DNA of 64,000 nucleotides from Rhodoplanes sp963724735 (GCA_963724735.1 CAVRVX010000013.1:62001-126000), one strand, 5' to 3'; counted from the stretch's first letter, positions 17,398 through 26,997 are shown. The notes: generated by a model not told the origin, from the letters alone. Numbers and translations: made by a program.

Positions 17398-18993
17398 ATG
17401 ACCCTGGCAACGGCCGAGCGATTGGATTTCCGCTCTCCTGCGAAAGGCTCGCAGGCGAAGCGGTGGCCTTTTTCCTGGGGCCGCCACGAAGCGAACGACC
17501 GCCTCACCGCCACGGCGGCCACGCGTCGCGCCTTCGACGCCGAGCTGTTGCGCCAATACGCACAGAACCGCCTGTCGGGGTCGCTGCTGATCCTGCTCCT
17601 CGTCGGAACCATCGGGTCTGCGTCCAGCCTCTGGATGAGCCCGCTTGTGGCCGCGGGCTGGACGGCCGCCATGCTCGCCATCCACGGCGTGATCGTGCTC
17701 ACCTGCCGCCGCTTTCTCGCCCAGTGTGCCAAGGCGGTCGATCTTGCGGCCTGGCGGCTGCGTTTCGTCCTGCTCGACCTGATGTCCGGACTCGCCTGGG
17801 TGTTCCAGGTCGTGCAGCCGATCGGCTCCTCCGACGCTGCGCCCACATTCAACCTGTTCGTCATGCTGCTGGTGGTGGCGGTCGCAAGCATGCTGGCGTC
17901 GAGCCTGCCCGTCGCCATACTGAGCGCGACCATTCCGGTCACGGTCGCGGTCACGCTGAATTTCATCCTGGGCGGCACCGTCCAGCACTCGATCCTCGCC
18001 GGCATGGCGATCGCCGCGCAGTGCTATTTCGTCCTTTTGTCCTATCGCCTCTACGTGTCCAACCTCGCTGCGCTGGAGGCGCGGGCGGAAAAGGATGCGC
18101 TGTTCGGCGAGCTCGAGCAGGCGAATGTGAAATCGGACGAGGCGCGGCGGCGCGCCGAGGCGGCCAACATCGCCAAGTCGCGTTTCCTCGCGCAAATGAG
18201 CCATGAGCTGCGCACCCCGCTGAACGCCATTCTCGGCTTTTCCGAAGTGATGAAGAACGAGGTGTTCGGACCGCACAAAGTGGCGGCCTACAAGGAATAC
18301 GCGACCGACATCCACAATTCGGGCGAGCACCTGCTCGGGCTGATCAATGAAATCCTCGATCTCTCGCGCATCGAGGCCGGCCGCTACGAGCTCAACGAGA
18401 CCGTGCTCAGCCTCGCGCCCACGGTCGAAGCGTGCCACCGGCTCCTGGCGCTGCGGGCGAACAGCCGCGGCGTCGCGGTGCACGAGAGCTTCGAGCCCGA
18501 CATGCCGAAGCTGAGGGCGGACGAACGCGCGGTGCGTCAAGTCTGCCTCAATCTTCTTTCCAACGGCATCAAGTTCACTCCGAGGGGCGGCGAAATTTGG
18601 CTGAAGGTCGGCTGGACCAATGCCGGCGGGCAATATCTCAGCGTGCGGGACACCGGGCCCGGAATTCCCGAAGAGGAAATTCCCACCGTGCTCGATCCAT
18701 TCGGCCAGGGTTCGAATGCGATCAAATCAGCGGAACAGGGGGCGGGACTTGGTCTGCCGATCGTCAAGAGCATCATCGACCTGCATGGCGGCACGTTCAC
18801 GCTCAAGTCGAAGCTGCACGAAGGCACCGAAGTGATCGTCACGTTCCCGCCGGAACGCGTGGTGTCGGCGCCCGAGCCGATCCCCGCCGCGGTCGCGCGG
18901 GCGACGCAGCCTGCGCCCTCCCCTGCTTCGCCATCCGCGGCGGCGGGCGGCTCCCTGCGGCACAGGCTCCGCCGGCTTGCCGCGCGCGGTTGA
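17398..18993 (+). CDS. Membrane sensor histidine kinase (PdhS/DivJ/PleC-like kinase core)
   Basis: 531 residues. About six membrane segments lie between residues 58 and 215, with no recognisable periplasmic sensor. A coiled-coil linker (EARAEKDALFGELEQANVK) precedes the HisKA dimerisation domain with the phospho-acceptor His269 in QMSHELRTPLNAILGFSEV, then an HATPase domain with N box NLLSNGIKF, G1 DTGPGIPEEE and G2 GAGLGLPIVKSI. The C-terminal 40 residues are Pro/Ala-rich. The core (FGPHKVAAYKEYATDIHNSG, INEILDLSRIEAGRYEL) is the type found in the alphaproteobacterial DivK/PleD-targeting kinases. There is no response-regulator gene next to it. Confidence 0.88.
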   Translation: MTLATAERLDFRSPAKGSQAKRWPFSWGRHEANDRLTATAATRRAFDAELLRQYAQNRLSGSLLILLLVGTIGSASSLWMSPLVAAGWTAAMLAIHGVIVLTCRRFLAQCAKAVDLAAWRLRFVLLDLMSGLAWVFQVVQPIGSSDAAPTFNLFVMLLVVAVASMLASSLPVAILSATIPVTVAVTLNFILGGTVQHSILAGMAIAAQCYFVLLSYRLYVSNLAALEARAEKDALFGELEQANVKSDEARRRAEAANIAKSRFLAQMSHELRTPLNAILGFSEVMKNEVFGPHKVAAYKEYATDIHNSGEHLLGLINEILDLSRIEAGRYELNETVLSLAPTVEACHRLLALRANSRGVAVHESFEPDMPKLRADERAVRQVCLNLLSNGIKFTPRGGEIWLKVGWTNAGGQYLSVRDTGPGIPEEEIPTVLDPFGQGSNAIKSAEQGAGLGLPIVKSIIDLHGGTFTLKSKLHEGTEVIVTFPPERVVSAPEPIPAAVARATQPAPSPASPSAAAGGSLRHRLRRLAARG

Positions 18994-19196
18994 CCCGATC
19001 GACGAAACGACGCAGGCGATTGCCTTCTGCGCCGGGCTTCTTATTGTCGTTCCGTCGGAAACGGGACGAATCGGCAGGGGCCGCGGCATCGTCCGGCGAG
19101 TTTGCGCCGCTTCGCCGCATATCGTGCGACCGCTAAAGTGAATCAGAGCGGAATTCCTGATCGATCGAGCCTTTTCCGTCCGAGGACCGCCGCCGC

Positions 19197-19904
19197 ATGC
19201 GCCGATCAGCCATATGGTTTCTCCTGCTCAGCGCTATCGGGGCGCTCGTGGTGCTGGCGGCGCGCCGATCGAATGCGCTCAACGGCGAATTCGGCGACGG
19301 CGACGTGGCGGCGCTGATCGGCAAGATCGGCTTCCTCGTGCTGGTCGGCGGGGCGGCTCTGACACTCTTCCGTGACCGCTTTTTTCAGGCCGTGCAGTGG
19401 ACGCTGCTGTGGGTCGTGATCGCGCTCGTTCTCGTCGTCGCCTATTCGTATCGTCTCGAGCTGCTTGATGTCGGCGACCGCGTGCTGGCGGAACTCGCGC
19501 CCGGCCGGGCTGCCTCTCACGGTGGCGCAGTCGAGATCGCGCGCAGCCGGTCGGGCGAATTCCACGTCGCGACGCAAGTGAACGGGGCTCCCGTCCCGAT
19601 GGTGCTCGACACCGGGGCGAGCGCAGTCGTGCTCACGCATGAGGCGGCCAAGGCCGCCGGGCTGCCGCTCGAATTCGTGCGCTACAATGTCAATGTGGAG
19701 ACGGCGAACGGACGGGCGCAGGCGGCCGCCGTCACCCTCGACCGGATCACCGTCGGCGGCATCGTCGAAAGGGCGGTGCCGGCCCTGATCGCGCAGCCCG
19801 GCCAGCTCAAGACGAGCCTGCTCGGGATGAGCTTTCTCAATCGCCTGGACGGCTGGGAGGTGCGCGGCGGCAAGCTCATGATGCGCGCGCGGCCTTCGAC
19901 CTGA
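19197..19904 (+). CDS. Retropepsin-like aspartic protease (TIGR02281 clan AA type)
   Basis: 235 residues with two or three N-terminal membrane helices (about 5-22, 44-58, 67-85), then a soluble periplasmic domain with the aspartic protease motif VLDTGASAVVLT (Asp138). Only one DTG motif is present, so activity needs a homodimer. The C-terminal flap/strand region LLGMSFLNRLDGWEV matches the family's ILGMSFL. Substrates are unknown. It stands alone between the sensor kinase and the convergent TauE gene. Confidence 0.88.
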   Translation: MRRSAIWFLLLSAIGALVVLAARRSNALNGEFGDGDVAALIGKIGFLVLVGGAALTLFRDRFFQAVQWTLLWVVIALVLVVAYSYRLELLDVGDRVLAELAPGRAASHGGAVEIARSRSGEFHVATQVNGAPVPMVLDTGASAVVLTHEAAKAAGLPLEFVRYNVNVETANGRAQAAAVTLDRITVGGIVERAVPALIAQPGQLKTSLLGMSFLNRLDGWEVRGGKLMMRARPST

Positions 19905-19947
19905 ACCGTCGGGACTTGCGGTGGCTCGTGCGCGGCAAGCGTGCGGC

Positions 19948-20790
19948 TTACGAAAACAGCGTCCGCACGATCTCGTAAAGAAAGCGCGCGCAGACGATGG
20001 CGAGGAAGGCGCCGAAGGCGATTTCGAGCCTGCGCCGCGGCAGCCGGTGGGCGAGGCGCGCGCCGAACGGCGCCGCCAGCGCCGTGATCGGTCCGATCAG
20101 CACCAGCGCGATCAGCGAGACATAGCCGAGCGACAGCGGCGGCAAAATCGCCATCTCCGGCCAACCGCCGGCAACATAGCCGAGCGCTCCCGGAATCGAG
20201 ATCAGGATGCCGAGCCCGGCGGAGGTCGCGACCGCCTGATGGATCGAGCGGCCGTAGAACGAAAAGATCATATTGGAGATCGCGCCCCCGCCGATCCCCA
20301 TCAGCGACGATGCGAAGCCGATGAGGAAGCCATAGCCGCGCATGACGCCCGGCCCGGGGAAATCCGCGGCGATGCGCCAGCTTTCCCGGCCCGCCAGATT
20401 CTTGACGGCGTTCGAGCCCGCGATCAGCACGAAAACGAATTTGAGCAGAAGCCCGGGCGCGAACGCCGCGAGCACGCTGCCGAGCACGACCCCCACCACG
20501 GTCGGGATCGCCCACAGTTTGAGGACATCCATCCGCACCGCCCCCTTGGCGCGATGCGTCCGGTAGGACTGGATCGACGTCGGAATGATGATGGCGAGCG
20601 AGCTGCCGACGCACAGATGCATCCGTACTGATTCCGGCACTCCGAGCGAGGTGAACACCTGATAGAGCACAGGCACGATGACCGCGCCGCCGCCCACGCC
20701 GAACAGGCCCGCGAGCAGCCCGGTGACCAGGCCGGCCGCGGCGAGCGCGACGAAGAAGCCGACGAAGTCGGCAAGCGGGAGGCCAAACAT
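19948..20790 (-). CDS. TauE/SafE family sulfite/organosulfonate exporter-like permease
   Basis: A 280-residue inner-membrane protein with eight or so hydrophobic segments. Both halves carry the duplicated family motif: GLLAGLFGVGGGAVIVPVLY near the N-terminus and GFASSLMGIGGGAISNMIF in the middle. These proteins move sulfite, sulfoacetate or similar anions across the membrane, but the substrate of this member cannot be read from sequence. It lies 41 bp downstream of dusA, in the same direction, and may be co-transcribed. Confidence 0.88.
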   Translation of the reverse strand: MFGLPLADFVGFFVALAAAGLVTGLLAGLFGVGGGAVIVPVLYQVFTSLGVPESVRMHLCVGSSLAIIIPTSIQSYRTHRAKGAVRMDVLKLWAIPTVVGVVLGSVLAAFAPGLLLKFVFVLIAGSNAVKNLAGRESWRIAADFPGPGVMRGYGFLIGFASSLMGIGGGAISNMIFSFYGRSIHQAVATSAGLGILISIPGALGYVAGGWPEMAILPPLSLGYVSLIALVLIGPITALAAPFGARLAHRLPRRRLEIAFGAFLAIVCARFLYEIVRTLFS

Positions 20791-20831
20791 CCAAATCCTG
20801 CCGGGTGGGGCGGATGGGTTGCGGGGCGAAT

Positions 20832-21833
20832 TCAGGCCGCCATGTCGCCCATATCGCGCCCGTCGTCCACCAGTTTCGCCAACGCGGCGCGAAACGTGTC
20901 GCCTCCCGCGTCCGGCTTCACCCCTTCCTCGGCGAGGTGGCGGCGGAACGCCCGCGCCCCCGGAACGCCGTGAAACAGCCCGAGCACATGGCGCGCGATC
21001 GCATAAAGCCGCACGCCCGCGGCGATTTCGCGCTCGATATACGGAATGAGGGCCTCCGCCGCCGCACGGGGGGAGATCGCCGGCGGCGGTTCCCCGAACA
21101 GCACCGGATCAACGTTGAGGAGACGCCAGGGTTCGCGATAGGCGGCCCGCCCCATCATCACTCCGTCGACATGCTCGAGCTGCTTGCTCGCCGTTTCCAG
21201 CGAGTCGAGGCCGCCATTGAGCACGACGGCAAGCGCGGGATGGCGCCGCTTGAGCCGGTAGACGCGATCATAGTCGAGCGGCGGCGCGTCGCGGTTCTCG
21301 CGCGGCGACAGGCCGTCGAGCCAAGCCTTGCGCGCGTGGACGATCAACGCGTCGCCTCGCGCGGCCACGACCGCATCCGCCATCGCGTCGAGCAATTCCT
21401 CGGGGTCCTGATCGTCGACGCCGATCCGGCACTTGACCGTGACCGGGATGCGGACCGATGCCTTCATCGCAGCGACGCAATCGCCGACCACCGCCGGCTC
21501 CGTCATCAGGCAGGCGCCGAACCGCCCTTCCTGGACCCGGTCCGACGGGCACCCCACATTGAGATTGATCTCGTCATAGCCGAAGTCGGCGCAAATCCGC
21601 GCTGCTTCCGCGAGCGCCGGCGGGTCCGATCCGCCGAGCTGAACCGCAACCGGATGCTCGGCCGGATCATAGGCGAGCAGCCGCGCGCGATCGCCGCGCA
21701 GCACCGCCGCCGCGGTGACCATCTCGGTGTAGAGGAGCGCGCGGCGCGTGAGCAGGCGGTGGAAGAACCGGCAATGCCGGTCGGTCCACTCCATCATCGG
21801 CGCAATGGCGAATCGTCGGGCTAGGCCATCCAT
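20832..21833 (-). CDS. dusA: tRNA-dihydrouridine synthase DusA
   Basis: A 333-residue FMN enzyme reducing uridine 20/20a in the tRNA D-loop. It shows the N-terminal IAPMMEWTDRHCRFFHR, the FMN-binding PVAVQLGGSDP, the catalytic Cys95 in LNVGCPSDRVQEGRFGACLM, KCRIGVDDQD, and the FMN phosphate loops VVLNGGLDS and GVMMGRAAY. The MEWTD and GRFGACLM features are of the DusA subgroup rather than DusB. The start at 21833 matches the family. It is divergent from the MoeA/MocA-type gene. Confidence 0.92.
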   Translation of the reverse strand: MDGLARRFAIAPMMEWTDRHCRFFHRLLTRRALLYTEMVTAAAVLRGDRARLLAYDPAEHPVAVQLGGSDPPALAEAARICADFGYDEINLNVGCPSDRVQEGRFGACLMTEPAVVGDCVAAMKASVRIPVTVKCRIGVDDQDPEELLDAMADAVVAARGDALIVHARKAWLDGLSPRENRDAPPLDYDRVYRLKRRHPALAVVLNGGLDSLETASKQLEHVDGVMMGRAAYREPWRLLNVDPVLFGEPPPAISPRAAAEALIPYIEREIAAGVRLYAIARHVLGLFHGVPGARAFRRHLAEEGVKPDAGGDTFRAALAKLVDDGRDMGDMAA

Positions 21834-21982
21834 GTCGGGCGCTTTTCCATCTCCGACCCTTTCAGCAGGGGCTGGAAGCGGCTGTCAAGACAACCGCAGC
21901 CTCGCTTCCCGTGGGCCAGTCGGCGGTTCCGACTGGACAAACCCGTTGCGAACCCCAAACTGTCCAGCGACTGGAGAGGCGC

Positions 21983-23620
21983 ATGAAGTTCGGCGCGGTC
22001 CCATTGGCCGAGGCCAAAGGCGGCATCGTGGTGCACGCGATCCGCAAAGACGGGATCGCGCTCAAGAAGGGCTCGGTGATCGGCGACGACGAGATCGCAG
22101 CGTTGCGCGCCGCCGGCCTGACCGAGATCACCGTCGCCCAGCTCGAACCCGGCGACGTGCCGGAGGATGTCGCGGCGGCCGAAGTCGCCGCGGCCGCGGC
22201 GGGCGACGGGGTTTGCGTCGAGCGCGCTTTCACCGGCCGCGCCAATCTGTTCGCCGCAGCGCCCGGCGTGCTTCTCGTCGACCAAGCGGGGGTTGACCGC
22301 CTCAATGCGGTCGATCCCGACATCACGCTGGCGACGCGGCCCCGCTTTGCGGCCGTGGTGGCCGGCGAGATGATTGCGACGGTGAAGATCATCCCGTTTG
22401 CGGTCTCGTCGGCCGGACGCGATCGTGCGCTCGCCGCGGCGCGTGCGGCCGCACCGCTCGTACAGATCGCGCCCTATCGGGTCGGCAAGGTCGGCGTCAT
22501 CTCGACCGTGCTGCCAGGGCTGGCGGACAAGGTGATCGACAAGACGCTCAAGGTCACCGCGGAGCGGCTCGCGCCCACCGGCGCGGCGATCGCATGGGAC
22601 AAGCGGGTGCCGCACGAGCGTGCCGCGCTCGCGCAGGCGCTGGACGGGCTGCTGCGCGCCGGCGCGGAGATGGCGATCGTGTTCGGCGCGTCCGCGATCG
22701 CCGACCGTCGCGATGTCATCCCGGCGGCGATCGAAGCGATCGGCGGGCGGATCGAACATTTCGGCATGCCCGTCGATCCGGGCAACCTGATGCTGGTCGC
22801 CGCAGCCGCCGGCCGGCCGATCCTCGGCGCGCCCGGCTGCGCGCGCAGCCCCAAGGAGAACGGGTTCGACTGGGTGCTCGCACGCCTTCTGTGCGGGCTG
22901 CCGGTCACCCGCGCCGACATCACCGGCATGGGCGTCGGCGGATTGCTGATGGAGATCGTCACGCGCCCGCAACCGCGCAAATCCGCGGAAAGCCCCGGCC
23001 GGCAGGTCGCGGCGATCGTGCTTGCCGCGGGCCGCTCCAGCCGCATGGGCGGATCGAACAAGCTGCTGGCCGAACTCGGCGGCCGTCCGCTTGTGCGCAT
23101 CGTCGCCGAAGCGGCGCTCGCCTCGCGCGCGCGTCCGGTCATCGTCGTGACCGGCCACCAGCACGAGCGGGTCGAGGCGGCGCTGACGGGGCTCGACGTG
23201 ACGTTCGTCCATAATCCCGCCTATGCGGACGGCCTCTCAACGTCGTTGAAGGCGGGCATCGCGGCGACGCCCACCTCCGCCGATGGCGTCATCGTCTGCC
23301 TCGGCGACATGCCGCAAGTGGATGCTCGCCTGGTCGATCGCCTGCTGGCCGCCTTCGACCCGGAGAAGGGCGCGCTGATCGTCGTTCCGACCATCGCCGG
23401 CAAGCGCGGAAACCCGGTGGTGTGGTCGCGACGGTTTTTCCCCGACCTTGCGGGGCTGACCGGCGATGTCGGCGCCCGCGGCTTGATCGCAGGCTATGCC
23501 GAAGCGATCGTCGAGGTCCCGGTGACCGACGCGGCCGCGTTCACCGATATCGACACGCCCGATGCGCTCGCCGCCGTCCGCGCGGTCATGGAACAGGCTG
23601 CGGTCATGGAACAGGCTTAA
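21983..23620 (+). CDS. Molybdopterin-binding / MocA-like nucleotidyltransferase fusion
   Basis: 545 residues with two domains. Residues 1-330 begin MKFGAVPLAEAKGGIVVHAI and include the MoCF/MoeA-like molybdopterin-binding fold (VGVISTVLPG, FGASAIADRRDVIPAAIEA, GMPVDPGNLML). Residues 340-540 are a MobA/MocA-like NTP transferase with LAAGRSSRMGGSNKLL at about 346 and the metal motif CLGDMPQVD. It probably attaches CMP or GMP to molybdenum cofactor for xanthine-dehydrogenase or CO-dehydrogenase type enzymes; none of those enzymes is in the window. The final 12 residues are a tandem duplication (AVMEQA twice) from an 18-bp DNA repeat. The start is the ATG at 21983, preceded by GGAGAGG. Confidence 0.88.
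   Translation: MKFGAVPLAEAKGGIVVHAIRKDGIALKKGSVIGDDEIAALRAAGLTEITVAQLEPGDVPEDVAAAEVAAAAAGDGVCVERAFTGRANLFAAAPGVLLVDQAGVDRLNAVDPDITLATRPRFAAVVAGEMIATVKIIPFAVSSAGRDRALAAARAAAPLVQIAPYRVGKVGVISTVLPGLADKVIDKTLKVTAERLAPTGAAIAWDKRVPHERAALAQALDGLLRAGAEMAIVFGASAIADRRDVIPAAIEAIGGRIEHFGMPVDPGNLMLVAAAAGRPILGAPGCARSPKENGFDWVLARLLCGLPVTRADITGMGVGGLLMEIVTRPQPRKSAESPGRQVAAIVLAAGRSSRMGGSNKLLAELGGRPLVRIVAEAALASRARPVIVVTGHQHERVEAALTGLDVTFVHNPAYADGLSTSLKAGIAATPTSADGVIVCLGDMPQVDARLVDRLLAAFDPEKGALIVVPTIAGKRGNPVVWSRRFFPDLAGLTGDVGARGLIAGYAEAIVEVPVTDAAAFTDIDTPDALAAVRAVMEQAAVMEQA
23582..23617 (+). repeat. 18-bp perfect tandem duplication at the 3' end of the MoeA/MocA fusion gene
   Basis: GCGGTCATGGAACAGGCT occurs at 23582-23599 and again at 23600-23617, immediately before the TAA stop. 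It adds six residues (AVMEQA) in frame and so does not damage the gene. It looks recent because the copies are identical. Confidence 0.95.
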
Positions 23621-23680
23621 GCGGGCTTTCGGACGACCGAGGCGCCGCCGGGTCAAGCCCGGTGGTGACAAAAGAAGAGC

Positions 23681-23702
23681 GCCCTCTCCCGAGGGAGAGG
23701 GC
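23681..23702. terminator. Putative bidirectional terminator hairpin between two convergent genes
   Basis: A 9-10 bp perfect stem (GCCCTCTCC / GGAGAGGGC) with a four-base loop lies between the stops of the MoeA/MocA fusion gene and pckG. On the minus strand it is followed by a T-rich stretch (rc of ACAAAAGAAGA), fitting termination of pckG. The stem resembles the arm of the rhizobial palindromic repeats seen at 31.4, 32.6 and 33.6 kb, so it may be a repeat remnant reused as a terminator. Confidence 0.5.
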
Positions 23703-23754
23703 GCAAGACGGAACGAGCGGAGGGCGCGCCGCGCTCAGCAGAGCGCTCGCGGCC

Positions 23755-25611
23755 TCAGTTATTGTGCGCGTAGTCGGGAAGGTCCCAGCGATCGGGCGAA
23801 CGCCACAAGCCCGAGAGCAACAGGTCCTTCACGCACAGAAGTTCCTTCGGCAGCCGATCGAACAGCTTGATGAAGAACTCCTCGTGCCCGAGGATCTCCT
23901 TCATCCAGTCGGCCTTGTCGACCGACATCAGCTCATTGAACTGCTCGCGCGAGAAATTCAGGCCGCGCCAGTCGATGTCGTCATAGGTCGGCATATAGCC
24001 GAGCGGCCCTTCGAGCCCGCGGGCCGTGCCGTTGGCGCGCTCGACGACCCATTTCAGCACACGCATATTGTCGCCGAAGCCGGGCCACAGGAAGTTGCCG
24101 TCCTTGTCCTTGCGGAACCAGTTGACGCAGAAGATGCGCGGCGGGATGCCGATCCGGCGGCCCATGTCGAGCCAGTGATTGAAATAGCTCGCCATGTGGT
24201 AGCCGGCGAAGGGAAGCATCGCCATCGGATCGCGCCGCACCTCGCCGATATTGCCGAAGGCGGCGGCCGTCATCTCCGAGCCCATGGTGGCGCCGGCGTA
24301 GACGCCGAACGCCCAGCTCAGCGACTGGTAGACGAGCGGCACATTGGTCGAGCGCCGTCCGCCGAAGATCATGGCGCTGATCGGAACGCCGGCCGGATTC
24401 TCCCAATCCGGATCGATCGCCGGGTTCTGCGCGGCGGGCGCGGTGAACCGGCTGTTGGGATGCGCCGCCTTGCGGCCGCAGTCGGGGGTCCAGTCCTTGC
24501 CCTGCCAGTCGATCGCATGCGCCGGCGGCGGGCCGTCCATTCCTTCCCACCAGATGTCGCCGCCGTCGGTGAGGGCGACATTGGTGAAGATGGTGTTCTT
24601 CGAACACGAGATCATCGCGTTGGGGTTCGACTTGTAGTTCGTCCCCGGCGCGACGCCGAAGTAACCGGACTCCGGATTAATGGCATAGAGGCGGCCGTCC
24701 TTGCCCGGCTTGAGCCAGGCGATGTCGTCGCCGATCGTCGTGACCTTCCAGCCCTCGATCTCCTTGGGCGGGATCAGCATGGCGAAATTCGTCTTGCCGC
24801 AGGCGCTCGGGAAAGCGGCGGAGACATAGGTCTTCTTGCCATTGGGATCGGTGACGCCGAGGATGAGCATATGCTCGGCCATCCAGCCCTCGTCGCGGCC
24901 AAGCACCGAGGCGATGCGCAGCGCCAGGCACTTCTTGCCCAACAGCGCGTTGCCGCCATAGCCCGAGCCATAGGACCAGATCGAGCGTTCCTCGGGATAG
25001 TGGACGATGTACTTGACCGTCGGATTGCAGGGCCAGGGGATGTCCTTCTGGCCGGGCTTGAGCGGGGCGCCGATCGTGTGCATGCACGGCACGAACACGT
25101 CGCTCTCGCCCAGCGCCTCGTCGACCGCGCGGCCCATTCGGGTCATGATCTTCATGTTGACGACGACATAGGGCGAGTCGGTGATCTGGTAGCCGATATA
25201 GGAGATCGGCGAGCCGATCGGTCCCATCGAGAACGGGATCACATACATCGTGCGCCCCTCCATCGAGCCGTTGAACAGCGGCTCGAGGGTCGCCTTCATC
25301 TCGTGCGGGTCCATCCAGTTGTTGGTTGGTCCCGCGTCCTCTTTATTGACGCTGCAGATATAGGTGCGGTCCTCGACACGGGCGACGTCGCTCGGATCGG
25401 AGCGGGCGAGGAAGCAGCCGGGGCGCTTATCCGGATTGAGCTTGATGAACGTGCCGGCTTTGACCAGCGCCTCGCACATCGCGTCGTATTCGGCTTGCGA
25501 CCCGTCGCACCAATGAATGCTGTCCGGCTTGCAGAGCTCGGCCATATCCATGACCCAGTTCTTCAGCCGTTGGCTCTTTACGTAACTTGGGATACTGACC
25601 GTCGCGTGCAT
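23755..25611 (-). CDS. pckG: Phosphoenolpyruvate carboxykinase (GTP)
   Basis: A 618-residue GTP-dependent PEPCK that converts oxaloacetate to PEP plus CO2, the first committed step of gluconeogenesis. The kinase-1a loop FPSACGKTNFAML, with the reactive Cys typical of the GTP class, is at about residue 268. Other motifs are IGDDIAWLKPGKDG, NPESGYFGVAPGTN and GRRSTNVPLVYQ. Length and motifs separate it clearly from the ATP-dependent PckA (about 540 residues) that many rhizobia use. The ATG at 25611 (MHATVSIPSYV) is the likely start; the open frame upstream is unrelated. Confidence 0.95.
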   Translation of the reverse strand: MHATVSIPSYVKSQRLKNWVMDMAELCKPDSIHWCDGSQAEYDAMCEALVKAGTFIKLNPDKRPGCFLARSDPSDVARVEDRTYICSVNKEDAGPTNNWMDPHEMKATLEPLFNGSMEGRTMYVIPFSMGPIGSPISYIGYQITDSPYVVVNMKIMTRMGRAVDEALGESDVFVPCMHTIGAPLKPGQKDIPWPCNPTVKYIVHYPEERSIWSYGSGYGGNALLGKKCLALRIASVLGRDEGWMAEHMLILGVTDPNGKKTYVSAAFPSACGKTNFAMLIPPKEIEGWKVTTIGDDIAWLKPGKDGRLYAINPESGYFGVAPGTNYKSNPNAMISCSKNTIFTNVALTDGGDIWWEGMDGPPPAHAIDWQGKDWTPDCGRKAAHPNSRFTAPAAQNPAIDPDWENPAGVPISAMIFGGRRSTNVPLVYQSLSWAFGVYAGATMGSEMTAAAFGNIGEVRRDPMAMLPFAGYHMASYFNHWLDMGRRIGIPPRIFCVNWFRKDKDGNFLWPGFGDNMRVLKWVVERANGTARGLEGPLGYMPTYDDIDWRGLNFSREQFNELMSVDKADWMKEILGHEEFFIKLFDRLPKELLCVKDLLLSGLWRSPDRWDLPDYAHNN

Positions 25612-25803
25612 GCGCTTCCCCCGATGTGGCGGCGAAAAAAGCATTGAGCCGCGCCTATAGCAGCTTTTCGGCAACGCTGCCATGCGGCCAAGCGGCCGTC
25701 AGGCATTCTATTTGGGCAGGGGTCGGGGTTGGCGGCGGCCCCCGGATCGCGCCCGCGGGGCCTCCGGCGGGCGGGCGGTTTTTAAGTTACGCAGCCGCGT
25801 CGA

Positions 25804-26778
25804 TCACAGCCATTTCTTCAGCTTGAAGTAAAAATAGGGGATGACGGCGGCGACGATCATCAAAACGATCGCCAAGGGATAGCCGAACGCCCAGTCGAGC
25901 TCGGGCATGTGCCTGAAGTTCATGCCGTAGAGCGAGGCGATCAGGGTCGGCGGCATGAAGACAACGGCCGCGACCGAGAAGATCTTGATGATATTGTTCT
26001 GCTCGATGCTGATGACGCCGACCATCGCGTCAAGCAGAAAGGTAATCTTGTTGGCAAGGAAGGTGGCGTGGTCGGACAGCGACTGCGCATCCCGCTGCAT
26101 GCCTTTGAGGATCGCGCGCTGGTCTTTCGCCCACCGCATCGTGTCGGCTTCATTGGCAAGATAGAGAAGCAGGCGGCCGATCGACACCAGGCATTCGCGC
26201 GCCTTCGATGTCAGGTCGCCGCGCCGGCCGATCGAGGTCAAAATCTCCTGATAGGCGCGGGAGCGCTCAGAGGCGCCCTGAATGTTGAAGATCGCCTGCG
26301 ACACCCGATCGACCTCGGCGCTGATGCGTTCGAGAATGTCGGCGGACCGGTCGATGATCGCGTCCAGCAATTCCATCAGCACCCCTTCCCCGCTGAGAGC
26401 GGGCGGGCAAGAGCGTGCGAGCTTGTTGGCGACGAGAGTGAACGGCCGCGGTTCGTCGTAGCGCACCGTGATCAGACGTCGTCCGACCAGGATGAACGTC
26501 ACGGCGGTGGTGGTCGGGTTTTCCGTCTCCGAACGGCACATCAGCGTCGCCGTCATGTAGCGCGCGCCGGCCTCCACATAGAGGCGGCTCGTCGGCTCGA
26601 TCTCCTGCATCTCCTCGCGGGTGGGAACGGCAAGCCCAAGAGCCCGCTCGACCAGCCGGCTCTCGGCCGGGCCTGGCGACAACAGGTCGAGCCAAACGAC
26701 CCCGTCCGGGATTTCCGCGTCGGCCTCGATGACCTTACGCTCGAGCGATGCGCCGCGCGGGATGTTGACCGTCAGCAT
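25804..26778 (-). CDS. corA: CorA-family divalent metal (magnesium) transporter
   Basis: A 324-residue inner-membrane Mg2+/Co2+ channel. The soluble N-terminal domain contains DGVVWLDLLSPGPAE. Long helices lead to two C-terminal membrane spans, with the ion-selectivity motif GMN in SLYGMNFRHMPELDW at about residue 283. The C-terminus is KLKKWL. The ATG at 26778 (MLTVNIPRG) gives the expected size; upstream codons in the same frame look non-coding. No magnesium-sensing leader was recognised in the 200 bp before it. Confidence 0.93.
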   Translation of the reverse strand: MLTVNIPRGASLERKVIEADAEIPDGVVWLDLLSPGPAESRLVERALGLAVPTREEMQEIEPTSRLYVEAGARYMTATLMCRSETENPTTTAVTFILVGRRLITVRYDEPRPFTLVANKLARSCPPALSGEGVLMELLDAIIDRSADILERISAEVDRVSQAIFNIQGASERSRAYQEILTSIGRRGDLTSKARECLVSIGRLLLYLANEADTMRWAKDQRAILKGMQRDAQSLSDHATFLANKITFLLDAMVGVISIEQNNIIKIFSVAAVVFMPPTLIASLYGMNFRHMPELDWAFGYPLAIVLMIVAAVIPYFYFKLKKWL

Positions 26779-26997
26779 GTGAACTGGGCTCCGGCGCGCC
26801 CGCCCTTCCAGCGGATCGAGCTTGGCCAGCAATCGCTCATGTTTTCTTTTACGGCAAGCGCAAAGCCGCGACCGCGTCGACCATGCCGAGGGGCGCGCCT
26901 TGGCCTGCACCGCTCGATGGATACGGCGCGGGAATCCCGCACCGACGGTCGCGACAGAGCCGCCTCGGGTCACCGAGACCGGCTTCCGGAAAAGGGG

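Noticed and set aside
23422..25647. A 741-codon open frame on the plus strand opposite pckG
   Set aside because: It is antisense to a clearly conserved GTP-PEPCK. The translation is low-complexity His/Arg/Asp/Glu-rich, which is a by-product of high third-position G+C.
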